Source: an uncultured bacterium (GTDB lineage: Bacteria > Actinomycetota > Coriobacteriia > Coriobacteriales > Coriobacteriaceae). Taken from it: a stretch of DNA of 13,417 bases. The position numbers and the translations under genes are program-made. Location: the NCBI GenBank assembly GCA_905215205.1, contig CAJMPK010000028.1, positions 1 to 13,417 on the forward strand. Reading direction: 5' to 3'. Below are positions 6,285 to 12,422 of this stretch, piece after piece; position 1 is the stretch's first letter, and each line of letters begins with the position of its first letter. The notes beneath the pieces were generated by a model, which made no database searches, was not told where the DNA came from, and saw only the letters and a list, made by a program, of their open reading frames with translations.

Positions 6285-7370
6285 ATGGCGCACGATGCAG
6301 TCCTGATTCCCGGTGACGGTATCGGTCCCGAGATTACGCAGGCCATGCGCCGCGTGGTCGAGGCCACCGGTGTCCAGATCAACTGGAACGTCCAAGAGGC
6401 CGGCGCCGGCGTCATGGACGAGTTTGGCACGCCGCTTCCCCAACATGTGCTCGATGCGGTCGTCGAGACCAAGGTTGCCATTAAGGGCCCCATCACCACG
6501 CCGGTCGGCACGGGTTTCCGCAGCGTTAACGTGGCCCTGCGCAAACACTTCGACCTGTACGCCTGCGTGCGCCCCTGCCTGTCGCAGCCGGGCGACGGAT
6601 CGCGCTTCCGCGACGTCGACCTGGTTATCGTGCGCGAGAACACCGAGGACCTCTACGCCGGCATCGAGTTCGATGAGGGCACTGCCGAGGTCGAGGAGCT
6701 CTCGCAGCTTGTCGAGCGTTCGGGCCAAAAGACCTTCGCCGCCGATTCCGCGATCTCGATCAAGCCGATCTCTATCGCCAAGAGCCGCCGCATTGTGGAG
6801 TATGCCTTTGAGTACGCCCGCCGCTGCGGCCGCAAAAAGGTGACGGCCGTGCACAAGGCCAACATCATGAAGGCGACCGACGGCCTGTTCCTGCGCGTGG
6901 CGCGCGAGGTGGCCGCCAACTATCCCGATATCGAGTTCAACGACAAGATCGTCGACGCCACCTGCATGGGTCTGGTCCAGAACCCCAACGACTTCGATGT
7001 CCTGGTGCTGCCCAACCTGTACGGCGATATCGTCAGCGATCTGTGCGCTGGCCTGGTGGGTGGACTGGGTATGGCTCCGGGTTCCAACATCGGTGCCGAT
7101 TGCGCCATCTTCGAGGCAACGCACGGCTCCGCGCCCGATATCGCGGGTCAGGATATCGCCAACCCCACGGCCGAGATTCTGTCCGCGGCTATGATGCTCG
7201 ATCATCTGGGCGAGAACGATGCGGCCAATCGCATTCGTGCCGCCGTATCTGCCACGCTCGACGAGGGTAAGCGGGTTACCGGCGACGTACGTCGTGCCCA
7301 GACCGGTTCTGTCGAGGGCGCGGTGGGTACGCAGGCCTTTGCTGATGCCGTTATTGAGCACCTGGCCTAA
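6285..7370 (+). CDS. NAD-type isocitrate/isopropylmalate dehydrogenase family protein
   Basis: 361-residue decarboxylating dehydrogenase, probably NAD-dependent isocitrate dehydrogenase. Family marks: L-I-P-G-D-G-I-G-P-E at the N-terminus, KGPITTPVGTGFRSVNVALR in the substrate region, R117-E-N-T-E-D-L-Y-A-G, catalytic Tyr124 and Lys191, and metal-binding Asp248 and Asp252. At the cofactor site the sequence H-G-S-A-P-D-I (280-286) has Asp and Ile where E. coli NADP-dependent Icd has Lys344 and Tyr345, and Ala292 where it has Val351. Those three replacements are known to favour NAD. Length suits the short IDH3-like/homoisocitrate branch, so homoisocitrate or isopropylmalate activity is possible, but no leu or lys genes are nearby. 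It is the last gene of the cluster and is followed by a terminator. Confidence 0.9.
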   Translation: MAHDAVLIPGDGIGPEITQAMRRVVEATGVQINWNVQEAGAGVMDEFGTPLPQHVLDAVVETKVAIKGPITTPVGTGFRSVNVALRKHFDLYACVRPCLSQPGDGSRFRDVDLVIVRENTEDLYAGIEFDEGTAEVEELSQLVERSGQKTFAADSAISIKPISIAKSRRIVEYAFEYARRCGRKKVTAVHKANIMKATDGLFLRVAREVAANYPDIEFNDKIVDATCMGLVQNPNDFDVLVLPNLYGDIVSDLCAGLVGGLGMAPGSNIGADCAIFEATHGSAPDIAGQDIANPTAEILSAAMMLDHLGENDAANRIRAAVSATLDEGKRVTGDVRRAQTGSVEGAVGTQAFADAVIEHLA

Positions 7371-7382
7371 GACATACAGGCT

Positions 7383-7413
7383 GCAAACGCCTAAATAGTA
7401 CTTAAGTGTTTGC
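7383..7413. repeat. Imperfect hairpin downstream of the dehydrogenase
   Basis: GCAAAC at 7383-7388 pairs with GTTTGC at 7408-7413, and the stem continues imperfectly inwards (one G-U pair, then C-G, then TAA/TTA). It has no T-run. It sits between the stop codon and the main terminator, and may protect the mRNA 3' end or act as an operator for the next gene. Confidence 0.35.
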
Positions 7414-7429
7414 GTATAACCTAAGAATC

Positions 7430-7463
7430 AATACGCCCGGCGCTCTGTCGGGCGTATTCTATT
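7430..7463 (+). terminator. Terminator-like 10-bp perfect stem after the dehydrogenase
   Basis: AATACGCCCG (7430-7439) pairs perfectly with CGGGCGTATT (7449-7458) around a nine-base loop, followed by the modest T-tract CTATT. The A-rich 5' side and T-rich 3' side would allow function in both directions. Confidence 0.75.
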
Positions 7464-7496
7464 GAGGACTATGTTTCCTAACAAGGAGTAACCGAT

Positions 7497-8582
7497 ATGG
7501 GTCTGATTCAAAAGAAAGACGAGAAGGACGAGATCGACGGCATCCAGATCATCGAGCGCGGCGAAGGCCCCGACGGTGATGAGGACGAGAAGATCGACCT
7601 GGTCGCCGGCACGTCTGCCGAGCATATTGCCGCCGGCACGACCGCCGAGGAGGAGGACGCTCGCCTGGAGGCTCAGATTGCCGCAGATGCCGCCGACGAG
7701 AACCTCATGCCCGAGGAACAGGACGAGGACGACGACTCCGACGTGGACAACCACACTTGCAAGCACAAGAAGACGATGATTGCCGCCTTTGTAGTTGCAG
7801 TCGTGATCGCTGCCGTGGTCGGCTTCTTTATTGGCAACGGTGGTTTTGGCGGCAAGGGCGTCGGCTCGGCGACCCTCACCGAGGACCAGCTCGATTCGAC
7901 CGTGGCAAGCTATAGCTACAACGGCAAGAAGAGCGACATCACCGCGCGCGAGGCCATCGAGAGCCAGTACAGCCTCGACACCGTCAAGGACGATGACGGC
8001 AACTACACCGCTCCTTCTGCCGACGTCATCCTGTCCTACGTGCGCAACAAGATCCTGCTCGACGCTGCCGAGGACGAGGGCATTACCGTCTCCTCTAAGG
8101 AGATGAAGCAGTACGCCGAGGATTCCATCGGCACTTCTGACTACAAGACCATGGCCACGCAGTATGGCGTGTCCAAGGACCAGGCCAAGCAGATCGTCCG
8201 TCAGTCCGCGACGCTGCAGAAGCTCTACAAGAAGAAGGTCGGCGACAGCTCCGCAAGCATGCCGACCGCCCCGACCGAGCCTGCTGACGGCAACGAGGAG
8301 ACCGCGAGCAAGGACTACGCCGATTACATCATCAACCTTGCCGGCGATGAGTGGGATAGCTCAAAGGGCACTTGGAAGGATGCCGACAGCACCTATGCCA
8401 AGGCCTTTGCCGATGATGCCTTTACCGCCGATAGCGCCACCTATAAGCAGGCCATGACCGCCTACTACACTGCTTATCAGCAGTATTCCTCGCAGGCTTC
8501 GAGTACCAGCTCCAAATGGACCGAGTATGCTAACGGCCTCTACGCCAAGGCCAACATCAGCATCTACGGCCTGTTTGCGTAA
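7497..8582 (+). CDS. Single-pass membrane protein with acidic cytoplasmic head and SurA-N-like extracellular region
   Basis: 361-residue protein. Residues 1-90 are strongly acidic (runs of D and E), then a C-K-H-K-K basic anchor and one transmembrane helix (about 94-113, A-A-F-V-V-A-V-V-I-A-A-V-V-G-F). Positive charges before the helix predict an N-in, C-out topology. The outer part contains helices like a SurA/PrsA chaperone N-terminal domain: I-L-S-Y-V-R-N-K-I-L-L-D-A-A-E-D-E-G-I-T followed by V-S-K-D-Q-A-K-Q-I-V-R-Q-S-A-T-L-Q-K-L-Y. No parvulin isomerase domain is seen; the C-terminus is Ser/Thr/Tyr-rich. A role in secreted-protein folding or the cell envelope is inferred. AAGGAG (7483-7488) is well placed for ATG 7497. 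It is flanked by terminators and appears monocistronic. Confidence 0.75.
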   Translation: MGLIQKKDEKDEIDGIQIIERGEGPDGDEDEKIDLVAGTSAEHIAAGTTAEEEDARLEAQIAADAADENLMPEEQDEDDDSDVDNHTCKHKKTMIAAFVVAVVIAAVVGFFIGNGGFGGKGVGSATLTEDQLDSTVASYSYNGKKSDITAREAIESQYSLDTVKDDDGNYTAPSADVILSYVRNKILLDAAEDEGITVSSKEMKQYAEDSIGTSDYKTMATQYGVSKDQAKQIVRQSATLQKLYKKKVGDSSASMPTAPTEPADGNEETASKDYADYIINLAGDEWDSSKGTWKDADSTYAKAFADDAFTADSATYKQAMTAYYTAYQQYSSQASSTSSKWTEYANGLYAKANISIYGLFA

Positions 8583-8625
8583 AGAGTCGCACGGCTCATC
8601 GAGCATCTAGCCGATAGACAGCAGA

Positions 8626-8664
8626 AAGTCCGCCAGTACGGAAGTCGTTCTGGCGGACTTTTTG
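8626..8664 (+). terminator. Strong Rho-independent terminator
   Basis: AAAGTCCGCCAG (8626-8637) pairs perfectly with CTGGCGGACTTT over 12 bp, with a 13-base loop and a T-run. It closes the SurA-N-like gene. Its A/T symmetry would also let it end transcription of the minus-strand XRE gene, whose stop is about 30 bp away. Confidence 0.92.
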
Positions 8665-8696
8665 CGTTGAGGGCGTGATTGGCGGCTTAATTATGG

Positions 8697-8936
8697 CTAT
8701 TCATCTTTAAGTCCAAAAAGGCTATCGGCTTCATCGTCGGATATATATTCCAGTACATCGCCCGGTTGGCAGTCGAGCGCCCGGCATATCGCGTCAAGAG
8801 TTGAAAAACGTATGGCAGAAACCTTGCCCGTCTTAATGCGTGACATATTGACCTGGGAGATGCCCACACGTTCCGCAAGCTCTTTGGATGAGATCTTGCG
8901 TTCGGCGAGCATGCGGTCAAGCCGCAGAATAATCAT
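8697..8936 (-). CDS. XRE/Cro-CI family regulator, partner of DUF2975
   Basis: 79-residue DNA-binding protein made almost entirely of one Cro/CI-type helix-turn-helix. The recognition region reads S-K-E-L-A-E-R-V-G-I-S-Q-V-N-M-S-R-I-K-T-G-K (17-38), followed by L-D-A-I-C-R-A-L-D-C-Q-P-G-D-V-L-E-Y, which is typical of the YozG-like small regulators. A short acidic tail ends the protein. The gene starts nine bases after the DUF2975 stop and has a G-rich ribosome binding site, so the two genes form an operon. This pairing is common in Firmicutes and Actinomycetota. Autoregulation at the upstream dyad (9608-9623) is inferred. Confidence 0.9.
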   Translation of the reverse strand: MIILRLDRMLAERKISSKELAERVGISQVNMSRIKTGKVSAIRFSTLDAICRALDCQPGDVLEYISDDEADSLFGLKDE

Positions 8937-8945
8937 GGATTCCCC

Positions 8946-9584
8946 CTAGAGCAACTCGTCATCTTGTTTTTGCAGGATATACCCGTAGCGGAAGATGCTG
9001 GCAATCAGGCAAATAATCAGGCCTGCAAAGAGCATGGAGGGCTCGAATAACTGGCCGACGAACGCATCCGTAAAGCTGCCGCCAAATCCTGAGAGTATCA
9101 TTCCCGTGATTACGGCACCAAGAAGCCTCACGGCAACGCCGCCGATAAGGAATAAATGTCCTACTCGACGAAGCGTCTGGTTGCATTCAAGGTCAAAGGG
9201 TCTGCCTTCCTTTTCAATGTTGAAGAAAAGCCTGCGCACGCTTATCGCGATGGTGAGCGCGAGGCATGTCATCAAGAGGCTCCCTATGGCAGTGTGACCA
9301 TCGTGTGCGACGAGCATAAGCGGGGTCTGCGCATCGGTACCGACGATAGCAAGGCACGGCCCTTCGCCGCCTTGAAGTTCTACGGATTGGAGACACGACC
9401 CTTGGGAGAGGCTAGGCAATATGAGTAGAAGGTCAATCGCAATGACTGCGAGGAGTCCCAGAGCGAGCGCGGTGGTAATGCAGATTGTGGCCCATTTGCA
9501 GATGCGAGCGAGCTTCCTCAGTTTGGCTATTGTCTGTTCGCGGCTGATGGTTTCATTCGATATAGATGCGTTTCGATGGAGCAT
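8946..9584 (-). CDS. DUF2975 family four-helix membrane protein
   Basis: 212-residue integral membrane protein of the DUF2975 type, function unknown. Four hydrophobic segments are visible, at roughly residues 29-57, 96-118, 137-160 and 176-200. Between the first two is a ~35-residue extracytoplasmic loop with two Cys that could form a disulphide. The cytoplasmic loop F-F-N-I-E-K-E-G-R-P-F matches the conserved E-x-G-x-P-F-x family motif. I chose ATG 9584 because GGAGG (9589-9593 on this strand) lies just upstream and because the longer version from 9623 would begin inside the operator and transcription start region. Paired with the XRE gene downstream, it may act as a membrane-bound sensor or as its effector; which is not shown by the sequence. 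Confidence 0.85.
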   Translation of the reverse strand: MLHRNASISNETISREQTIAKLRKLARICKWATICITTALALGLLAVIAIDLLLILPSLSQGSCLQSVELQGGEGPCLAIVGTDAQTPLMLVAHDGHTAIGSLLMTCLALTIAISVRRLFFNIEKEGRPFDLECNQTLRRVGHLFLIGGVAVRLLGAVITGMILSGFGGSFTDAFVGQLFEPSMLFAGLIICLIASIFRYGYILQKQDDELL

Positions 9585-9607
9585 AACCCCTCCAATCGGC
9601 GTTTTGG

Positions 9608-9629
9608 ATGATACTTGTATCATATCATA
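9608..9629 (-). promoter_or_regulatory. Candidate -10 and overlapping operator dyad for the DUF2975-XRE operon
   Basis: On the minus strand a -10-like TATGAT occupies 9624-9629. Immediately downstream is a perfect dyad, ATGATAC and GTATCAT with two central bases (9608-9623), covering the expected transcription start. Just upstream are two tandem copies of the heptamer TTTATCG (minus strand, about 9634-9647) where the -35 would be; no good -35 hexamer is seen. The layout suits autorepression by the XRE protein. Confidence 0.5.
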
Positions 9630-9814
9630 ATTAACGATAAACGATAAATAATTACGGATATTGAGTAAGTAATGATTGAAAAGGATTAACGTGAGCTATT
9701 AGCTCATTTTGGATGCCGGAGTTTGGCGCGCGGGGGATGAGGACAAATGCCAAAAACTTCCCGTGATCGCGCAAGCGTTCCATCGCGCTTCCCTAATTCA
9801 TCTGGGAAAACAAC

Positions 9815-9828
9815 TGCAAACGATTGCA
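9815..9828. promoter_or_regulatory. LacI/CcpA-like operator (cre-like dyad)
   Basis: TGCAAACGATTGCA has perfect TGCAA/TTGCA arms and a central CG, the usual form of LacI-GalR operators, and it fits the core of the cre consensus well. The bound regulator is unknown; coriobacteria encode several LacI-family proteins. Confidence 0.5.
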
Positions 9829-9834
9829 AGTAAC

Positions 9835-9864
9835 CGGTGAACGGTCGAAAACTACCGTTCACCG
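9835..9864. repeat. Perfect 11-bp inverted repeat
   Basis: CGGTGAACGGT (9835-9845) and ACCGTTCACCG (9854-9864) are exact reverse complements, separated by eight bases starting CGAAA. The block ACGGTCGAAA followed by ACCGT recurs at 10059-10077, which suggests a repeated binding site of one regulator. Confidence 0.7.
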
Positions 9865-10012
9865 ATAATCTCAAAACTGGTTCTAACTGGTATTAAGTCA
9901 AAAAGACCAATTCACATATCTTCACAATGACCTGCAATTTTTCTACACGCTATTTTTTGCCGCCCTGCGTTGTTCAGACACAGGAAAAGTTCCGATCTTT
10001 TGCCAAAGCATT

Positions 10013-10026
10013 TCGAAACGGTTTCA
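10013..10026. promoter_or_regulatory. Second LacI-like dyad
   Basis: TCGAAACGGTTTCA; its reverse complement TGAAACCGTTTCGA fits the cre-type pattern at most positions. It follows TTTCGAAA and overlaps CGGTTT/AAACCG, so several nested dyads share this spot. Confidence 0.4.
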
Positions 10027-10132
10027 AAACCGCAGGTAGAAGTGTTAACGAGCGGTAAACGGTCGAAATATCACCGTGAGCGGTGCAAAAACGTTTTACC
10101 GTATGAATCAACGAAAGCGACCTCTTCTGGGG

Positions 10133-10141
10133 TGATATAGT
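10133..10141 (+). promoter_or_regulatory. Extended -10 promoter candidate for the PTS operon
   Basis: TG-A-TATAGT gives a perfect extended TGn before a TATAAT-like hexamer (10136-10141). No good -35 is present 17 bp upstream, which is tolerated in extended -10 promoters or suggests an activator. The start near 10148 would give a 5' leader of about 140 nt. Confidence 0.45.
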
Positions 10142-10157
10142 GACAACAACACGTCAC

Positions 10158-10187
10158 GTGGTTACTACCAGTTTAGAAACCACTGGT
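10158..10187 (+). repeat. Overlapping alternative stems in the PTS leader
   Basis: GTGGTT (10158-10163) can pair with AACCAC (10178-10183), while ACCAGT (10167-10172) can pair with ACTGGT (10182-10187). The 3' arms overlap by two bases, so the stems compete or form a pseudoknot-like fold. A GGGC/GCCC hairpin lies just downstream near 10219-10230. Confidence 0.35.
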
Positions 10188-10287
10188 CTTCAAAGAACGC
10201 TTTCCAAGAAGCTTTAAGGGCGAGCGCCCGCTGGCTTCCGAAAATCATCGGACTCAGATTGTACACACCTTCGGAAGGGAAATTTGA

Positions 10288-10731
10288 ATGGTTGGCTTTA
10301 TTCTTACCGGTCATGGACAGTTCGCACCCGGCCTTGCAAGCGCTATCGCTATGGTTGCCGGCGACCAGCCTGCTTTTACCGTCGTTCCTTTTGAGGGCGA
10401 CCAGGCCGCATCCTACGGTGAGGATCTCCGCGCCGCTATTACCGCCATGCGCGAGGAGTGCGATGGCGTGCTCGTCTTTACCGACCTGCTTGGCGGCACC
10501 CCGTTCAACCAGTCGATGATGATTGCCCAGGATGTCGACAACGTCGAGGTTCTGACTGGCACCAACCTTCCCATGGTTATTGAGCTTCTGTTCCTCCGCG
10601 GCAATGCCACGCTCGCCGAGCTTGGCGAGCAGGCAGTGACCGTTGGCCAGACGGGCATCACCGCCCAGACGGTCGCTTCTGTTGCTGGTGCCGAGGAAGA
10701 GGATATCTTCGGCGACGAGGACGGCATCTAA
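10288..10731 (+). CDS. PTS mannose/sorbose-family EIIA component
   Basis: 147-residue cytoplasmic phosphocarrier. It accepts phosphate from HPr on a histidine and passes it to EIIB. The motif I-L-T-G-H-G-Q-F-A-P-G-L places the phosphorylated His at residue 9. The second conserved motif T-D-L-L-G-G-T-P-F-N lies mid-protein, followed by T-N-L-P-M-V. The length equals a stand-alone EIIA-Man domain, with a short acidic tail. It begins the PTS operon, and its stop overlaps the next start (TAATG). The sugar cannot be read from this subunit; the sequence resembles AgaF-type (amino sugar or glycan disaccharide) EIIAs as much as ManX. The start ATG has the ribosome binding site GGAAGGGA. Confidence 0.92.
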   Translation: MVGFILTGHGQFAPGLASAIAMVAGDQPAFTVVPFEGDQAASYGEDLRAAITAMREECDGVLVFTDLLGGTPFNQSMMIAQDVDNVEVLTGTNLPMVIELLFLRGNATLAELGEQAVTVGQTGITAQTVASVAGAEEEDIFGDEDGI

Positions 10732-11012
10732 TGGCCGATTTCGGAGCCAGCGTCTTGAGCTCCTCGGTCGCCCTTTTAGGCCTGCTTGTCATCATGGGCT
10801 TGATTTACACCATCTGGTCGCAAATCAACATGAAGAAGAAGCAGAAGTACTTCAAGGAGCTGCACACCGAGCTCAAGCCGGGTCAGGAGGTTCTTTTCGC
10901 CGGCGGTATCTACGGAACCGTAAAAGGCATCGAAGGCGAAAAGGTCCAGATCAAAGTCCGATCCGGAGCCGTCGTAGATGTTTCGCGTTACGCGATTCAG
11001 GAGATCAAGTAA
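10731..11012 (+). CDS. YajC-like membrane protein within the PTS operon
   Basis: 93-residue protein with the YajC form: one N-terminal transmembrane helix (about 10-30), a basic M-K-K-K-Q-K-Y-F-K-E-L segment, then L-K-P-G-Q-E-V-L-F-A-G-G-I-Y-G-T-V-K-G-I and a C-terminal beta segment ending S-R-Y-A-I-Q-E-I. YajC is an accessory subunit of the SecDF translocase, but no secD or secF is nearby. Its start overlaps the EIIA stop by one base, so it is translationally coupled to the PTS. Streptococcal glycosaminoglycan PTS loci also carry a yajC-like gene, so a role in membrane insertion or stability of EIIC/EIID is a reasonable inference. Confidence 0.85.
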   Translation: MADFGASVLSSSVALLGLLVIMGLIYTIWSQINMKKKQKYFKELHTELKPGQEVLFAGGIYGTVKGIEGEKVQIKVRSGAVVDVSRYAIQEIK

Positions 11013-11048
11013 CTGTCGTCAGCAAATAACGAAAGGAAGCTGATCAAC

Positions 11049-11531
11049 ATGGCAGAACCCAACATTCTTCTTACCCGCATCGATAACCGACTGGTTCATG
11101 GTCAGGTTGCCACCCAGTGGAACTCCACTCTGGGCTCCAACCTAATCCTCGTCGCCAACGACGACGTGGCGACCAACACCATGCGCCAGAACCTCATGAA
11201 GATGGCCGCTCCCGCCGGCGTCGCTACGCGTTTCTTCTCTCTGCAGAAGACCATCGACGTCATCGGCAAGGCGAGCCCGCGCCAGAAGATCTTCATCGTG
11301 GCCGAAACACCGGAAGACGTGCTTACGCTCGTCAAGGGCGGTGTGCCTATAAAGAAGGTAAACATCGGCAACATGCACATGTCGGAAGGAAAGCGCCAAG
11401 TCGCCACCTCCGTCGCAGTTAACGACGAGGATGTCGCTGCGTTTAAAGAGCTGCAGGAATTGGGGGTGGAGTTGGAGATCAGGCGCGTTCCGAGCACGCC
11501 TGTTGAGGACACGAGCAAGCTCTTCTCGTAA
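11049..11531 (+). CDS. PTS mannose/sorbose-family EIIB component
   Basis: 160-residue cytoplasmic subunit that receives phosphate from EIIA and phosphorylates the sugar during transport. The motif T-R-I-D-N-R-L-V-H-G-Q-V places the phosphorylated His at residue 17, as in ManX-B, SorB and AgaV. Further family marks are I-L-V-A-N-D-D-V-A, then the helix R-Q-N-L-M-K-M-A-A-P, and V-N-I-G-N-M-H in the second half. It is a full-length separate EIIB. AAAGGAAG lies upstream of the start, after a 36-base gap from the YajC-like gene. A 90-base spacer with two stem-loops separates it from EIIC. Confidence 0.95.
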   Translation: MAEPNILLTRIDNRLVHGQVATQWNSTLGSNLILVANDDVATNTMRQNLMKMAAPAGVATRFFSLQKTIDVIGKASPRQKIFIVAETPEDVLTLVKGGVPIKKVNIGNMHMSEGKRQVATSVAVNDEDVAAFKELQELGVELEIRRVPSTPVEDTSKLFS

Positions 11532-11547
11532 TCCTCGTGATCCACGT

Positions 11548-11598
11548 TGTCAGGAGTGAAACCCTGACATTCTGTACGTGAAATCCAAAGTGCGTACA
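11548..11598 (+). repeat. Two tandem stem-loops between EIIB and EIIC genes
   Basis: TGTCAGG (11548-11554) pairs with CCTGACA (11563-11569), and TGTACG (11573-11578) with CGTACA (11593-11598). Neither has a T-run, so they are not classic terminators. They could stabilise the upstream message ends or tune EIIB relative to the membrane subunits. The EIIC ribosome binding site AAAGGAGG follows directly. Confidence 0.6.
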
Positions 11599-11621
11599 TA
11601 CATTTTGAAAGGAGGAGCAAG

Positions 11622-12422
11622 ATGGAATTCTCGATCATTCAGGTCGCCCTGGTCTTCGTTGTTACGTTCATCGCGGCAATCGACCAGTTTGACTTCCTCG
11701 AGTCTCTCTATCAGCCCATCGTCACCGGCGCCGTCATCGGTCTTATCCTTGGCGACCTCAACACCGGTCTTCTCGTGGGTGGTACTTATCAGCTCATGAC
11801 GATCGGCAACATGCCGATCGGAGGTGCTCAGCCGCCTAACGCTGTTATCGGCGGCATCATGGCAGCCATTCTCGCTATTGCTACGGGCCTCGAGCCCAAC
11901 GCGGCAGTCGGCCTTGCCATTCCGTTCGCTCTGCTTGGTCAGCTCGGCGTTACCCTGGTCTTCACGCTTATGTCGCCGCTCATGTCCTCTGCGGACAACA
12001 TGGCTCACAACGCTGACACCAAGGGTATCGAGCGTCTGAACTACTTCGCCATGGCTCTGCTCGGCCTGATCTTCGCTGTCGTCGTCACCCTGTTCTTCAT
12101 CGCTGGCGCCACCATCGGTCAGACCATCGCTTCCGCCATCCCGACTTGGCTGCAGACCGGTCTCTCCGCTGCAGGCGGCATGATGCGCTTCGTCGGCTTC
12201 GCCGTCCTGCTCAAGGTTATGATGAACCGCGATATGTGGGGCTTCTTCCTCATGGGCTTTGGCCTCGCGCTCATCACCGTTGCCAACGATTCGCTGGCAA
12301 CCCCTGCTCTGCTCATCCTCGCTCTCATCGGCTTCGGTATCGCTTTCTGGGACTTCCAGCAGCAGACCGAGCTGAAGGGTGCAGCTGTTTCTGACGGAGG
12401 TGACTTCGAAGATGGCATCTAA
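11622..12422 (+). CDS. PTS mannose/sorbose-family EIIC membrane component
   Basis: 266-residue membrane channel subunit that binds and translocates the sugar together with EIID. The sequence is hydrophobic throughout with several helices. Family marks include I-A-A-I-D-Q-F near the N-terminus, P-I-V-T-G-A-V-I-G-L-I-L-G-D, then G-G-T-Y-Q-L-M-T-I-G and the P-P-N-A-V-I-G-G region. A charged C-terminal tail (residues ~248-266) faces the cytoplasm. It has the strongest ribosome binding site of the operon (AAAGGAGG, six bases before ATG). Its last 11 bases overlap the start of the EIID gene, indicating coupled translation of the EIIC-EIID complex. The sequence is closer in feel to AgaW/SorA than to ManY, but specificity is uncertain. 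Confidence 0.93.
   Translation: MEFSIIQVALVFVVTFIAAIDQFDFLESLYQPIVTGAVIGLILGDLNTGLLVGGTYQLMTIGNMPIGGAQPPNAVIGGIMAAILAIATGLEPNAAVGLAIPFALLGQLGVTLVFTLMSPLMSSADNMAHNADTKGIERLNYFAMALLGLIFAVVVTLFFIAGATIGQTIASAIPTWLQTGLSAAGGMMRFVGFAVLLKVMMNRDMWGFFLMGFGLALITVANDSLATPALLILALIGFGIAFWDFQQQTELKGAAVSDGGDFEDGI

Larger units (their letters stand above)
9630..10287. promoter_or_regulatory. Operator-dense regulatory region upstream of the PTS operon
   Basis: About 650 bp without a gene, AT-richer than its flanks, between the divergent DUF2975 and PTS operons. It holds a small dyad TGAGCT/AGCTCA followed by TTTT (9692-9710), three CG-centred LacI-family-like dyads (9815-9828, 10013-10026, 10088-10097), two related inverted repeats containing ACGGTCGAAA (9835-9864 and about 10053-10077), two tandem AACTGGT heptamers with 10-bp period (9875-9891), and an extended -10 (10133-10141). 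No sigma54 -24/-12 element was found. Confidence 0.6.

Noticed and set aside
5286..7361. Very long minus-strand open frame (691 codons)
   Set aside because: It runs antisense to three well-supported genes and is an effect of GC-rich codon use. It has no recognisable domain.
9156..9428. Plus-strand open frame inside the DUF2975 gene
   Set aside because: Lacks a ribosome binding site and domain; the opposite strand carries four membrane helices and a known gene pair.
9630..10287. Sigma54 (-24/-12) promoter before the mannose-family PTS
   Set aside because: No TGGCAC-N5-TTGC type element found by eye on the plus strand.
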